Program-made: the position numbers and the translations under genes
Assembly: GCA_900073065.1 (NCBI GenBank)
Contig: FJOG01000012.1
Location: 1,201,253-1,265,252 of the forward strand
DNA from: Phialocephala subalpina
Lineage: Eukaryota; Ascomycota; Leotiomycetes; Helotiales; Mollisiaceae
DNA: 64,000 nucleotides
Direction of reading: 5' to 3'
In this document: piece by piece, positions 10,964 through 24,217 of the stretch
How positions within the stretch are numbered: position 1 is the first letter of the stretch
Layout of the letters: each line of letters opens with the position of its first letter
The notes under the pieces: model-generated
What the model saw: the letters and a program-made list of their open reading frames with translations, nothing else
The model's database searches: none
What the model was told of the DNA's origin: nothing

Positions 10964-12027
10964 CTTAATCTCTACACACGAACCAGCAGCCGCCAGCAGA
11001 TCACGATGACTCGTTACTCAACAATGAGTCTCAAATCTATGGCATTGAATCCCTCCCAATTATGCCAGTCTCAGAAGCGTATTACAACAACTGTCAAGCC
11101 ACTTGATACTTTTCCCAGGATCTCCTGATCATACCGAGGTGCGGCTGTGCCGTGTCTCCAAATGCGGATATTCGATTCCCAGGCACCTGAAGCATGTGTT
11201 CTAGAAGCTCGTTCTCCATATTGTTCCCTCAGTATAGAAAGGCAGATTCTCCCCACACCGACCTCAACCCACGACCTCACAAGTCTCCTTCCTCAAAATT
11301 ACAAGGAAGTAGAGACTAAAAGGGAAGAAAGAGGCCAGTGTGTCTACCCTGCCTCCTTAAAGCTGCTCACCGAGGTCAGCACTTTATATCAGCCTTAAGA
11401 CTCTCGTGATAGCCCCTGAAAGTTGTTATCGAGCTCACTCCCTACGGATTTACTCGCCTAGTTCTGATGATTCAAGCGGTGTGTCAAACTTCTAGGCAAT
11501 GCACGAGGATGCCGGAGCCAGTCACTCGGTATTCAATACCCCACATGCGACATTCAAACCCTTGACCTTGTCACACAGCTCTAGAAGCCCTGTAGGAAGT
11601 CATAATGAACCAAAGTACCTTGTTGTCTCTCCTCGCCGCTCTCTACCATGTCAGTCCGAATGAATCTGGCTACCCGACCAGTTTGTAGTTTAATCATCAG
11701 AGAAGTGGCAGTGTATGAACGCTAATAGGCCAAAAAAAAGTCATATCGAAACGAAACCTTTCCGTTCTCCAGACACAGACACCGAAAATGAGAGCGTGGC
11801 ACCACTTGAGGTTGCATACACGCTAGAATCTTCATCACTGGTAGATGCGACCTCAATGTGGAGAGATGCTGCATCTAAAGTGTCACATCGAATTTCGAAA
11901 ACATATGAGATGCGGCCCTAAGCCGATGTCGTGCAGAAGTCAAAGAGCTAATTCCAACGACACTTCACATTGGCCCACTACCACTTGACACAAGAGGCTC
12001 ACCGAGCCGCGCCATATATTCGGTATC

Positions 12028-13292
12028 CAATGAGCTTCATCACTCAGGAAAAGGCACGAACTGTGGGGCCTCTTTCGTCGGCTAAAAGCCAGGAAGCTCC
12101 AAAGGACCATTCGAGCCAGGTGCTCTGCACAACTAGACTTCCGCATTCAGAAAGAACGCCTTTCAAATGACGATATTGAATTACTCTCCTCAAGGACCAA
12201 AAAGTTCACGCATATCCCGTCGTCTGCAGATCCTTCTCACAAATTAATTTATGTCTAATCCACAACCTTAAACATTTCACCGACATCCGCTCGATATCCA
12301 TGTGCGTTCGATGGTCAAGCGATCCACCACCTGAGAACGGCACAGGGAAACTCGTGTCTGCCATGCTGCCGCCACGAGACTTTCTGCCTGACGAAGAAAA
12401 GGAGATGAGAGTCTCACGATCTGGCCTCCCCCGCTTTCCCCTTTCGCACACCGAGCTAAGCGAATACCCGATGTGAGCTCCATGGAGCTGCGCCAAATCC
12501 ACCCAAAAGTACCTTCTAATTGGAAATAATACGAACCGGTGAAGTGGAACGAGCGGTAATGGAGTACGTGAGATTGATTTGATGTTCTTGTCGCTGGAAA
12601 GGGGGTGTCGCAAACGCATGCCGCTCAACCTCTCACTCATACAGTCACTTAAGCGAGATCACCGCTGGATATCCTCCAGGCATCTCAAAAGCTAGATAAA
12701 GCAAGAAAGGTTGATAGACCACTTGTATTCTCAATGTCACAATTGCAAAATTGGAAGAAAAGTGCCAATTCTGACCGGAGTTCCAGTCGCGAAACCCCTC
12801 CAGCAATCACCCACCAAGCTTCCGAGATGATGACGATCGTGCGAATATGGCAGCAGAATCTACTTTCCAAGTTTCAGTATTAATCATGCACACCGCCATC
12901 TGAACTATACTTACCTCTACTGTGGAACAGGACCAAGCACTAGTGGCCAGGCTCCAATGCAGCACGGAAATACACTCTCCAAGCCAGTACGGTCGACAAC
13001 TCACTTTCCCCCACTGATGCTCGACCTGAACGATACACCGAGATCTACTTCTTGTTTAGAAGCCAATGAGCTTCCTCAATGCTAGATTCATTGGGATCTT
13101 GGGGGCTCCATCTCAGCCCATCGCCGGGCTAGACATCGCTAGCTTCGAGCTGTCATTTCCTCAACCACCCACTTGACGGCGCGGACGGCGCATGTCAGAA
13201 TCACAAGATACGAACGCACCATCTACATCTCAACGCTCGTCCATCGGAAACACACCGAAACTTCAAGGCTTACTGAGTACCCAATGAGCTTC
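12028..13292 (+). repeat. Three dispersed copies of CCAATGAGCTTC
   Basis: Exact 12-mers at 12028-12039, 13063-13074 and 13281-13292, all in the same orientation, within 1.27 kb of otherwise gene-free DNA. Flanks show partial further similarity (for example GTA-T/C-CCAATGAGCTTCA twice). They may be protein-binding sites or relics of a degraded duplication. Confidence 0.45.
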
Positions 13293-15605
13293 ACCAATCA
13301 CTCTCCTTCCAGACCTCCTCATTTGACTCCACCTTCATGAATAAATAACAGTACCAGTAAAACACGAACTGTACCAAGGCTGGTGGTCTTGATAAGATTA
13401 AAAGATAATTGGGAAAGGTACATGACTTAATCAACAACCTCACCTGCCACGAACACACACCGAAGAGATCGATTTTGACCTGATCTCTCCGAAGCCGCTG
13501 TCCGAAAATAACGTCCGTAAGAGTATAATTCCCCATTCCCTTTATCTTGAATACATTACGCCGACCTTCGACTAGAATAGCTAGAGAAGAGAGCATTATT
13601 GTAAAGCCGCGTCTATTCTAGAATGTTTCGTCGTCTGTTGGCACTTGACGCAAACGTCGGTTTTCAGCTTGAGTACTTTCCTTGCGCTTCCATATCTCTC
13701 GTTGTCCCAAAGCTTTTCGTGAATTTAAGAGGTGTGCTACTCATCTTTAGGTGCGGCACCTGGAATTTCCTCAAAAGTCCCAAGCCTTTTCCTAATATAA
13801 CAACTTTGTTGCACGTCTTTAGTCACAGACTTTAGATCTCAGCTTGGCGCAGGTTGGAAGGCTGTTCAACGCCGTCGTCGCCACCGCACCACAACTATAA
13901 AAGCGGTCCACTGCTCGAGCGATGGAAAGTTTTGTGAGAGCCTTTTGATGCTCAAGCTACAAGGGCTAACTGATTGGAATTTTTGTTGTTGAGATATTAA
14001 TGATTTGGGGTCGGTCTTGTGGTTGACTATGGTCGGAAGCCGAGATCGGGTCGAAAGTGAATGGGTGGCAAGTCAACTTTGGACATTCTGGCGATCTTGT
14101 TACACATCGCAATGCCCTGCCACCAAGTAACCCCAGCGGCAGGAGCAGCGGGATGCCACTGGAGGAACACGTCCAAGCCTACGGGGGGCAACAAACATTT
14201 GAAAGTCAAGGCAGAAGATGGGACATCTGAAACTTGAGTACCGCTCCGAGACCTTTTTTCTTTAATTTTCACTCCAGTGCCCACGTCCCTCCTCAATCCC
14301 CTTCCGACGACGACATTTGCTCAAGAAAGCCCTCACTATCTCACTAACATCCAACTCTCAAAGATCACTGCCACTCGGCATCAACGTCAAACTTACATCT
14401 CACCACCGTACTTCACATTCGGCAGCGACAACAAATTTTGGAACATGCATCAACGAAAAAAGGTGGATCTGGTATCGCTTCTCTGTTACTAATTGATTGA
14501 CTACACGACGTATGATCACATCATCTCATTCTGTCATCCCAAGTTCTGTGTTCCTTGAGTGTACATGCATCCATGCCCAATCTCATCCAGAATAACAAAA
14601 CCCAGATTTCCTCCGATTTGTCGAACAGTCCTTCCATACACAAAGACGATGCCCCAAAATAGGCTATCCCAATCCCTGATTCAGACGTAAGTTGTCTAGA
14701 AGCAATAACATAGCCCTCCACACCTTCCCAACAGCCTATCATCTCGGGGCTGACACCTGTCTTCACGTGACACCCGACATCGAAAAAGGAGAAAAGGATG
14801 AGAAGGATGCAGTACATGTAGCAGGAAAACGATTTTTCGCATGATAATAGGTAGGAAATTTTTAAGCCTAAACCCCCCAGAAAGTCGGACCGGATGAGAG
14901 GAGCAATGTAAACCAATCATGAAAGAGAAATAGATGCCAAGATATAGTGGCATCAATGAAGCGAGCTGAGATGCAAATCAGGCCAGTAAGTTGGACACGT
15001 AAACGGAGAAGAGAGATTCCTCAGACAGGTGCAAAATATTGAGGAGGAAAATGGCCATACTCTCGGTCAATTGAATATCATGCATGCAAATAACGCAACG
15101 CAGAGCAAGCCAAGCAACAGGCAAGATCCATGAATAAGCAGCTAAATGACGCCCGCTCCGCTACACCATATTTTTCATCGCTCAGGGTAAACGCATCTCA
15201 GAAAAGGAAAAGGAACGCCATTTGATTTCATCCCAGAGAATACTCGCTTCGCTCGTATCATCCAGTCCTATGTCGTACGTACGTGTTGTATGTGGTCTGT
15301 TCTGTATCTTCGTGTTGTAGTGTAATGTTGTGTAGAATCATCTGTTGATGTGGTCTGTTCCGTTCCAGCCATCCGCCATGCATAGATATCAACCACCGTT
15401 CCACTTCACCGCAGCCAATCCATCCCAATATATGATTTGATTCGTAAGATCGTATCTTAGGTACCAATGTACCAGTTCCGGAAGTCAAATTTCCCATCCA
15501 CTTGCTCGCCATCTCCATCGCCCATTATGTCATTACAGACTACCGCTTCTGCCCGACCCGTTTCACTTTCTGTATCCTTCCCGTTGAAACCCTGTTCTCC
15601 ATCTG

Positions 15606-17554
15606 TCAACTGGATCTTTTCCGGCCAGACGTTGGCGGGTCCTCGGATTCAGGGGTCCATTCTTCCGGCTGGAAGTTTGGGTTGTTGTAGTGTGCCACGT
15701 TGTAATGGCTATTCTTAAAGGTGCTCGTCTGGAACACGACAGGTCCTTCCCACTCGGCAGCGGCTTCCCATTCGTATTTGCTGGGCCGAAAGCTCGAAGC
15801 TGAGCTTGGCGAGGAGAGTTCAGAGGACAGGGGATGGCCCGATAGGGAAGTATGCGATGAGAGAGAGGGCCGATGTGGCGCGGGCAAATGAGTAAGTATC
15901 GGGAGTTGAGTTGTTGGTGGTGGAAAAGTTGGGTGGGGCGTTGTGAGAGTTGGGGGCGTTAGCGAACTTGGGGGCGGCGGTTGGGCGGGAAATGTCGCCG
16001 GAAGCGCGTTGGAAGGTGCCGTTGCCGAAGAAGCGCCAGGGGAGGTAGGAGACATCGAGGCAGACATCGAGGCAGACATCGATGATGGAGTAAATGCTTG
16101 ATCTAGAGGTTGTTGGTATTGCGAAGGAAAGCCGTGATGTGAAGGAGGTTGAGGTTGAAGAGAGAAGCCAGGGATGCAGGAGAACATGGACATATCTCCC
16201 ATCCCCGACATGTCTCCTCCCATCATTGCTGGTGTATTTTGGATGTTATGTCGGTGGCTCAGGCTGTTGACTCTTTGGACTTGGATATTCATGTTCTGAG
16301 GAATTGTGATTGGTGGTCCATGGTCCTTGTAGAGGATATCGTAGTGACTTGGGCGATACAGTAGATGTATCATAGGGCCAGCTGGGTTCGTTGGTACTCC
16401 ATTGGCATCCTCCTGCTGAAAGATGTGACTGTTCGCCTGTGATCCGTCACTTCGGTCCAAATAGACGATCTCCACAGCCCATCCCATCGGCTTCAGGAGA
16501 GCATCTATCAAAAGCGTCATGCCCAGATGGTCAATCTCTTGATTGGGTGGCTCAAGCCACTCTTGGCTATATTTAACAATGCCCGCTCCATTTTGTATGA
16601 AGCCCTCGTATGAAGCTGGGTTGGCCTTCATCCACGAGCTGGCAAGAAGCCTGAAGTAGTACACGATTGAGTCCGAAACGGCCTTGTCGTTGAATCTATC
16701 TCGCAGCACTTGTTCGGCTTGTGGTATCGACTGTGGTATCAGGTCGGCGAGTTCTCTCAACAGAATCGTAACCTCTTCTGCCATATCTTCAAACACCCAT
16801 TCTGCGAAGCCTCCAGCTGTCTTGAGCAGGTTGTCGAGCGATTTCATTCGTGCGATCTCCTCCCCCAATTGAGCCTTGTTCCGCAGTCGTATGAGGGTCT
16901 CGAAGTATGAAAAGCCAGCAGCTACACCAGGTTAGCGGTTGAACATCGACAGGTACGCAGAGGAAGGAAGCTGAGGTCGTGCAAGCTGTAGAGTGTTGCT
17001 TTGGGGTGAGCTTACCCCGCCATCCGCAATTGCCATCACCCAATATTGGTCGATAATGCGAATACTTCTGCGGTAATGCCTGACACGAGATTAGTATAAA
17101 CGCATTGGGTTGCTGTAGAGGGGCGTACAGAAGTCTTCGTTACGTAGATTGGGTCTGCCTTTGCGTACTCTTCGGTGATTGCCAGGCTGCTTCTCTTCTC
17201 CCCTACTAGAGGACCCTTCATACAATTAGCATCGGCCACATCCTCAATGCAACAGCGTCAGCCTACCTCTAGCGCAGGCTGGAAATCCCTTGCCAACGCC
17301 TCCTGGGCGTCTATGTCATTGCTGTCCATTTTGAATCGTTGCGCGACGTGCGAATTGCTGTTGTGGTTGAAGGTGAGAGGTGCGCCGGCATTGATGCTGT
17401 TCGAAGCGACTGGACTGAAAATGGGATCTCGAAACTGCGTCGGACCGCCGTTGTCAACCACGCCGGCCGGTTGAAAACCAGGAAAGTCGGGCATGGGCGC
17501 AGTCAACCCATATGGCGAGAAGGGAGAATAGGGAGTTGGCTGTGGCTGGAACAT
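15606..17554 (-). CDS. Otubain-type deubiquitinase (peptidase C65), four exons
   Basis: Cysteine protease that cleaves ubiquitin chains; OTUB1-like enzymes prefer Lys48 links. Exons: 17267-17554, 17129-17215, 17016-17079, 15606-16921. Introns are 51, 49 and 94 bp, all GT-AG and frame-preserving. The joins give EGPLVGEKRSS, KTSALPQKYSHYRPILGD and CGWRAAGFSYFETL, which match otubains closely. The protein is 584 aa. The catalytic site is Asp140 and Cys143 (GDGNCGWR) with His339 in LLYRPSHYDILY. The first 96 residues are disordered and Pro/Phe/Asn-rich. After the catalytic domain comes a Ser/Pro-rich tail of about 240 residues, with short SMSA repeats and a final aromatic/Asn-rich segment (NSHYNVAHYNNPNFQPEEW), about twice the length of animal OTUB1. 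Family and catalytic assignment are secure; the tail's role is unknown. Confidence 0.93.
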
Positions 17555-20500
17555 GCCTCCTCTGGTTCCTGCTCTTGTCGAGCAACGTCGTCGAGCACCT
17601 TCCGGACAAGCGATTTCGCAGTGGTTTCTTTGAGTGAGGTTCGGTTCCTCTGTGTGGATTTGGATTCAGATTCGCGAGGGCGTGACAACCACAACAATGC
17701 CAGGAAGTTTCTGGGCTCGTTTACTCCCGCGTCGCACAAGCAGAAGAAAAGGCCAATCCAATCGAATCGTGCAACACCGAAATTATACTCAAGAGGATTC
17801 CCAAGAGCCTCGTCGGTCAGCAGCGTTGGCAGTCGACCCCAATGTGTGGTCAATGGCATGGACGGCGGGAGAACGTGCGTGGTGGAGGATGCGCGATCTC
17901 CAGCGTAGATGCTTCAGATGCTGGTGGTCCGGGCACTGACTCGCGGTCCTGGCTATGGTTATGGATTTGGCTACATTCAAAAGGGCTCGAGTTCCCTGCG
18001 ACTGGTCCTGTACATCGGCGATCGACGCGAATAAAAGGTACTTTTGCGGCAATTCAGCCTAGAAGCCCGCAGCAGCAAAGGAACAGAGAGGAGAAGCAGC
18101 AGCAGGAGCGACCGCCAGCAGAGGATCCAGCACAACGGACAGCACGGTGATCCAAAAAAAGGGGGCCCTCGACGCTGAGAGGGCCGGAATGGTGGGAGAG
18201 TACTGCTGGGGCAAGGCTAAGCAGAGCACGCCAGGCTAAGTCGATCAGTGTGCGGTACGGCAAAGCACGGTAGCTGCTAGGTACATTGGGTACTGGAGAT
18301 GGTGGCTGTCTCTGGTCTCGCACGATGTTCCTGCTCCGCCGTTGCTGTTGTTAATGGATGTTGCTTCGCTGGAATGGAGTGGAGTGTGGTCTGCTCCACC
18401 TTCCTGCGTCAATCCGTACATGAAAGGGGCACTTCCTTGTCTGTTCCGTGGTTGATGTCCGAATATCACAAACCGGCCATGTTGGCTGAGGTTGCTGGCT
18501 GTAAGTACCCGGAGAGGAGAGGAGACGTTACTGTATAATGTATGAGTGAGACCGCGGGGTACAAGACAGGTACGTCGATTATAAGATGGCACTGGACCTG
18601 GGGAAAGGGAGGGGAAGCACAGAGACACGGAAAGAGGGGGTCACAGTGAACCAAGGATGTCGGGCGACGATGTATCTTCCGGTGTATCCACGCTGCATGT
18701 TTGGGACAGACCACAAGCCAGTACATCAGAGGGCTGTCTGTCATCGCCGAGGGAGCATGTTGTTGGCACTCCTCTTGCTCCATCTGGCTCCATCCGTTCC
18801 TCTATTATAGGGTCCACCGCACGCAATCACCACACCAGCAGCACCACACGAGCAGCACACATAGGGCACAGATGGCTAAAGCTGGAGAGATACAACCAGC
18901 CCGATGCTTTCGGTTCTCTGATAGGCACTAGAAGACCTATCCGGTGCCGCCGCATCACTCGTCGTTCCTCAGCCCAGCAGCATCTGTCCAATAAGTCCCC
19001 TCGAAGACGATGAACCGCGCGCTAACGGCGTCAAATTTCCCCAAGATTCTGTTGAAGGTCTCCAGTCGATGCAAGGCGTTGCGATGTATCACATCGGCAA
19101 GCTGACAGACCACCTCCTCTACCTCTTCTGGAGTTCCGAGACCTGATGCCACCCCCCATCACAGCGAATACGATACTGCGACACGGTGTAGGATTTTCCG
19201 ACCCAAGGTAGCAGTTGTTGGACCCCCAAATCAACCTGGGGTTGAATCAGACCTTCGGATCACGATTCTGTACTTCTCATCGATGATGATGTGTGACGCC
19301 AGCGGATGGCTGCATGAAGCGATGAGACCAATCTGCCTGCCCCTCACTCACTCACTTCACAGACTTTGGGAACACTCTCGTCTGGCTGGTGCTGCCGCAA
19401 ACCTCGTCCTAGCTGATGTCCCACAGGCAAATAGACACCATCCCTTCTCCAGACTTCGGCATGGGACTGGTCTTATATTTGCAGCATGTCGGCATTCGAG
19501 TTATTTGCTCACTTCTCATAAATGTATACCTTCGACCAACTCATCAGACGTGGAGCCCCGTCAACCTATGTCCAATACTCTGGAAAAGGCTTCGAAAAGC
19601 CACGGGGTGACACACAACCCCTCCACACTCAGCAGTCGCAGCGGCCATTATTGGTTGAGAATGCTTCCCCTCCTCCCCGGGCCGGGAAGCCTGCGGGCGT
19701 GCTGGCAAGCTCGCACCAACAGACAGCTAGGAAAAGCACTAGGATAGCTGCAACATCTATGCAAGCGCCCCCCACACCCCAGCTATCATCGCCAGCCATC
19801 TCAAAAGCTGGTGCGCGAGAACGAGTGGACGTCTCGGGGGAGCCAGTAGCGATGGCAATTGTAGACGAAGGTTGAGACAAAATTTCAGTGATCGCGACAG
19901 GGAGGAGGATAGATTGTGGGGCGAAGACCGCTAAAATGCCTGTAATTGCGGGAGCCTGCCGTTCCCGTTTGGCCCAGCCGGGTGCTTGGGCTTCGGGTCG
20001 CTCCATGCTCGTACTTCCGTACTTCCTGGCGAGCATTTCGCAGTCGAAGCAGCACCATCATCTCAGGGAGCACGCAAGCCATCGACATGCTCTCCATGTC
20101 CACCTCAACCCACCTCAAGGACCAGGCCTGCGCGGTAGTATTTTAGGTTCCCCGGAATGTAATACTAACTCTAGTATGGAAGGAATCGCTGGGGATATCG
20201 GGGCTCTTCGAAGCGAGTCGAATGAACCATAGACGCACACCTGCAGATATATCCTCCTATTGCAGAAGGAGCAACAGTCTCACGATGCAAACTCATACAC
20301 GTAGATGCTCACCGCGAACATCACTCACCAACGAGCTTGTCCATATGCTTTGTCATCAGTCTCAAAGGGGTCTAGGCCATCAGTCAGATTCGGACTGTGT
20401 GTATTCGACGCTATATATTCATTCTTGCCAATCAACGCCTTGCTAATGCAAATCTTGCGTTCTTGACTGTAGGAGTGCAAGCAAAAATAGACTAACGCTC

Positions 20501-20812
20501 CGTAGCGAGAACTGCCAATCGCAGAAAACGTTCTGAAGTCCCGCTCCGATCCGATGCAGAATGCTATGCCATGCACGAGCGATATCGCCTCCGCTTCGCA
20601 GCAGCCCCTTATTTTTGTTTCGTTGACTCGTCTACCATGGATCCATCCCCATCCATCCATTTTGTTTCATGTCCATCGATTCATCGTTCCTCGTTGCGTG
20701 TGACCACGTTTTCTTCGCCAATGCTCTCTCCAATTCCACGCACCATGCACCCATTCCAATAGAAGTGATAACATCTTCGGAGAAGTCCAGCGCAAATTGA
20801 TAAATGTGCCCA
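17555..20812. other. 3.3 kb intergenic region between otubain and CSN2 genes
   Basis: Lies upstream of the otubain start and downstream of the CSN2 stop. Part of it (about 18060-18130) is CAG/GAG-rich and part (about 18820-18860) CAC/CAG-rich, as in long fungal 5' leaders. Several overlapping short frames occur on both strands, none with recognisable protein character. Confidence 0.5.
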
Positions 20813-22424
20813 TTATGGCAGCAACGCATTCACTGTAGCCGATCCGCTACCATTCCCTCCGCCCTTCTTGAACAGCCCCTTCCTCTTGCCCTGTCCCCAT
20901 GTATTTGGCCCGCCGCTAAGCTTCATGTTACTGGGTCCGAATGATAGAGCGATTGGGTCGTCACTACCAATTTGCTGGACATCAGGCATCTTAAATCCTT
21001 CGCCGTCGGCGAACACCGTACGATACAAAGAATCGATCGCAGAAGTCCATTCAGTCATGGCCTTTAGTCGTTCAGCGTCGCTGTTATCCTCGATCTCGAC
21101 GGTGCCATCTTGTTGGTTGATCTTGCCGTTGACTTTCTTGTCGACGATCAGGAAGCCCAGGATGTCTTGGACTTCGGAGACGGGGATCTTGAGTGCTTTG
21201 CCGATGAATGCGAGGTTGAAGCGAGTGTAGGGGGCGATGAGCTTGAGGACTGCTTTGGTGCGCATGTTGCGTGTTACTTCGTCGATGTTCTCTGCGATGA
21301 AGGGGTCGGTTAGGAGGTCTTTGTTGTCGTTGAGGACGGATTCATATTGGTGGATGTCGTCTCTTTGGTAAGCGTCTACGAGGCTGGTCATGGCCGCGAT
21401 TCGGGGATCGTTCTTGTATGGCTTTGTCTCCTGCGATTCGAAAGGGTTGATGTCGGACTTCATCAGCATGGTTGTGAGGACTAAATACTTCAGGACTTGG
21501 ATGCGTTGGAGTGAACCGGCTTCATCGTAGTTGCGGAACGACTCGAAGAAGTCACTCTGTGCGTCCTTCCAGTTCTCTTCGCTCATGTGCATCTTACCAC
21601 CACATTCTCGGATGATGCCCATGATCTTGGGGTGTGGTACTGCTGACTTGACCTTCAGGGCTCGCTCGTACAATCGTTTAAGCTGCTTGTTGTTCTTCGT
21701 CTCGGCGTACATCTGAATCTCGAGCGCGTATATCTCCAACGAGTATGTGCCCTTGCTTGGGTCATCGGTGCCATCTTCTCGCTCGCATGCCTTGTGGAGT
21801 TCTCGTAGCTTCTTGGTGACGACAACATAGTCTTTCCGATCGAGGTAAAGCTTCGCAAGCTTAATGTTTGTCTTCAACCACAGTCGTTCGTTGTTCGTGC
21901 TTTGGAAGGATTGTAGGGTTTGTGAATAGAACTCTTCCATGCACTTTCCGGCTGCCGCACCCTCGGAGCCCTTCTCGATGTAGTCTAGGATATTGTTGAT
22001 GGACTTTTCGGAGTAGTTTCTAGTGACGGCGCTCTTGACGTATGTGAGGAGTTCTGTATAATGTTCCACGGCCTAATGGTCAGCGCAGAATACAAGGAGT
22101 ATTAAATAAAAGTTACCTTATCGTATACGCCAAGCTTAAACTCCAGCTTTATCGCCTGCTTCAGACCTTTGAAACCCCAGTCTCCTTTCTCCTTCTCCAG
22201 CGCAGGAACTCCAAGGAACTCTTCGATGGCCGCCTCCGGATCGTTGATCTTCATCTGCTTGGCATTGTAGTATTTGTTCTCAATGTCAACGTCGCCGGTC
22301 TCCTCCTCGTCGTCCTCCTCGTACTCAAAGTCATACCTGTAGATGTTAGTCAGGAATGACAGGCGCAAGAAAAGTGCTCAAAATACCCCTCATCCGAATC
22401 TTGCATGAAATCGTCGTCAGACAT
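20813..22424 (-). CDS. csn2: COP9 signalosome complex subunit 2
   Basis: Scaffold subunit of the COP9 signalosome, which removes Nedd8 from cullins; in filamentous fungi the complex controls development and secondary metabolism. Exons: 22387-22424, 22117-22336, 20813-22072, with introns of 50 bp and 44 bp. The joins restore MSDDDFMQDSDEG-YDFEYEEDD and GVYDK-AVEHYTELL. The protein is 505 aa, the usual length. The acidic N terminus, the helical-repeat region (INDPEAAIEEFL onward) and the C-terminal PCI domain (about residues 300-420, ending DILGFLIVDKKVNGKI) are all recognisable. The tail is Gly/Lys-rich. It is transcribed divergently from the splicing factor gene 0.42 kb away. No lesions. Confidence 0.95.
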
Positions 22425-22846
22425 GATTCCAGTTATCTTAGGACTCTTGGGACAGTGTTTCTTGACGGTGAGCAATTGTAGATGGACAAATATTGTCGGG
22501 GAAGTAGTTGCAAAGTATCGACGATCTCAGATTGTGTGAAGTTGAGGCTCCCAAGAAGGCTGCGTTGCCTGGAGCTCTCGATAAAGCTACTAGCCGTTGA
22601 TTGGTTGATGCTTTTTTTTAGCGCGACGCTAGTCACCAGCCCCACGATTTCAAGCCTTGTCCAGTTCAGATTCAAATTCTTGCGAACGACAAACAAAACT
22701 CAATCTTTTCATAACCCTTCGTCCTTTCACGACCGCACCAAGTGCATCTGCTGCGCTCTCGCAGATAACAACCGTAAGACAGCATTTGGACACAGCCGTG
22801 CAAGCACTCTACTTGACCAAACCCCTCGAAATAGACAACCGCAAAG
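22425..22846. promoter_or_regulatory. Shared divergent promoter, csn2/cwc25
   Basis: The 422 bp between the two start codons must hold both promoters and 5' UTRs. No specific site is claimed. Confidence 0.6.
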
Positions 22847-24217
22847 ATGGGTGGCGATCTCAACTTGAAGAAGTCATGGCATCCCGTTCTCATGAGCAAT
22901 CAGAGGCGGGTGTGGGAGGAAGAAAAGAAGGCCCTTGATGAGCGAAAGCGGACAGAACAACGTATCAAGGAGCTCAAGGAAGAGCGCGCAAAGGAGGAGA
23001 TCCAGGCCAAACTCGAGGCAGCAGGCAGTCGAAAGCGCATCGATCGAGTCGACTGGATGTATCAAGGTCCGTCGAGTGGGCAAGCTGGCACTACGGAGGA
23101 GATGGAAGGATATCTACTTGGCAAGCGACGTATTGATGGGTTGATCAAAGGTACCGAGCACAAGAAGTTGGAGAAGCAGGCTTCGGAGCAGAGTTTCATG
23201 GCATTGCAGAACGCGAATACTCTACGGGACACGGCTGCAAAGATCAGAGAGGATCCTATGTTAGCGATCAAGAGACAGGAGCAGGCTGCATACGAGGCGA
23301 TGATGAACGACCCCATCAAGCGGAGACAACTACTTGCGGCTGCTGGACAGGGCGAGGAAAAGAAGGAAAAGAAGGAAAAGAAGGAAAAGAGACGCCACAA
23401 GCACCACCACCGAAGCGACAGAGACCGCGATGGTTCGGACGAGGAGCGTACACGCAAGCGCAGAAGGAGAGATGATGATAGGTTAAGTCGGTCAGAGCAT
23501 CGTCGACGAAGATCTGCTTCGCCAGAGGAGCGCAATCGTCGCAGATCGGATAGAGATCGAGACTACGACAGAGACAGAAGAAGAGACTCATACTCAAGAT
23601 CCCCTTCACCACCCCGAAGAGACAGACGAAGAGATTCTTACTCGAGATCCCGTTCCCCAGTCCGAAGAGAAAGACGACAAAGATCCATTTCACCAACCCG
23701 GAAAGATAGCTTGGATAAGCCGCGCCGTCGTTCACCCTATCCCCAACGGAGAAGAAACTCGCCGTCCGTTTCCCCACCACCAAAGGCTAGCTTGGATAGG
23801 CCTCACCGCCGTTCGCCTTCCCCAGTACGCCGAAGAAGAAACTCGTCATCTGTGGAAGTTGAGGAACGCCCGAGATATCAGGCACGTAGATCAAATGGCT
23901 ATGATCGGAAGGACGACTACAGACCTCGACCCGTACCACGCCAAGACGAATCTGCTGCGGACAAGGAAGCTGAACGACAACGCAAGCTGGCTGCAATGCA
24001 GCAGGACGCCTCAAAGTTAGATTTGGACCGAGAGAAGCGACTGGCAGCAATTGCCGAGCGGGAGAAGGTCCGATTCGAGCTTGAAGATCAGGCTCGTGCT
24101 CGGAATGGAGGAGACAGGGGTGACTTCGTCAATGGAATGCATCGCAAGGCAGGAGAAATCTCTTTGGGTGATCGAATTGGGCGTGGAAAGCAAAGACTCG
24201 TGAAGGATGATGATTGA
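22847..24217 (+). CDS. cwc25: Pre-mRNA-splicing factor CWC25
   Basis: Spliceosome component needed for the first transesterification step. It is a single 456-aa frame. The N terminus [19 protein letters not shown] with a following Glu/Lys/Arg helix is the Cir_N-type start shared by CWC25 proteins. The segment [27 protein letters not shown] is the CWC25 core. The middle third is an Arg/Ser-dipeptide region with repeats of RRDSYSRS type and a short run of GAAAAGAAG units at about 23355-23390. The C terminus ends in Asp residues and is probably disordered. The region should be nuclear and phosphorylated. Intron-free in the coding part and without lesions. Confidence 0.93.
   Translation: MGGDLNLKKSWHPVLMSNQRRVWEEEKKALDERKRTEQRIKELKEERAKEEIQAKLEAAGSRKRIDRVDWMYQGPSSGQAGTTEEMEGYLLGKRRIDGLIKGTEHKKLEKQASEQSFMALQNANTLRDTAAKIREDPMLAIKRQEQAAYEAMMNDPIKRRQLLAAAGQGEEKKEKKEKKEKRRHKHHHRSDRDRDGSDEERTRKRRRRDDDRLSRSEHRRRRSASPEERNRRRSDRDRDYDRDRRRDSYSRSPSPPRRDRRRDSYSRSRSPVRRERRQRSISPTRKDSLDKPRRRSPYPQRRRNSPSVSPPPKASLDRPHRRSPSPVRRRRNSSSVEVEERPRYQARRSNGYDRKDDYRPRPVPRQDESAADKEAERQRKLAAMQQDASKLDLDREKRLAAIAEREKVRFELEDQARARNGGDRGDFVNGMHRKAGEISLGDRIGRGKQRLVKDDD

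Larger units (their letters stand above)
10298..15605. other. 5.3 kb without a recognisable gene
   Basis: Only short, unconvincing frames occur on either strand (longest 144 codons, 12206-12640 minus, of odd composition). The stretch is not AT-rich and shows no transposon remains. It contains three exact copies of a 12-mer (see separate entry) and two TCACGTGA palindromes, one near the nucleoside-hydrolase end at 10951-10958 and one at 14763-14770. It could hold long UTRs, a non-coding RNA, or multi-exon genes with tiny exons that I cannot resolve. Confidence 0.55.

Noticed and set aside
12206..12640. 144-codon minus-strand frame in the gene desert
   Set aside because: No domain, no supporting splice structure, and overlapping frames of similar length nearby; length is within chance expectation for this base composition.
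23062..23783. Long minus-strand frames opposite CWC25
   Set aside because: They mirror the Arg/Ser-repeat coding sequence of CWC25, whose low complexity keeps the antisense frame open.
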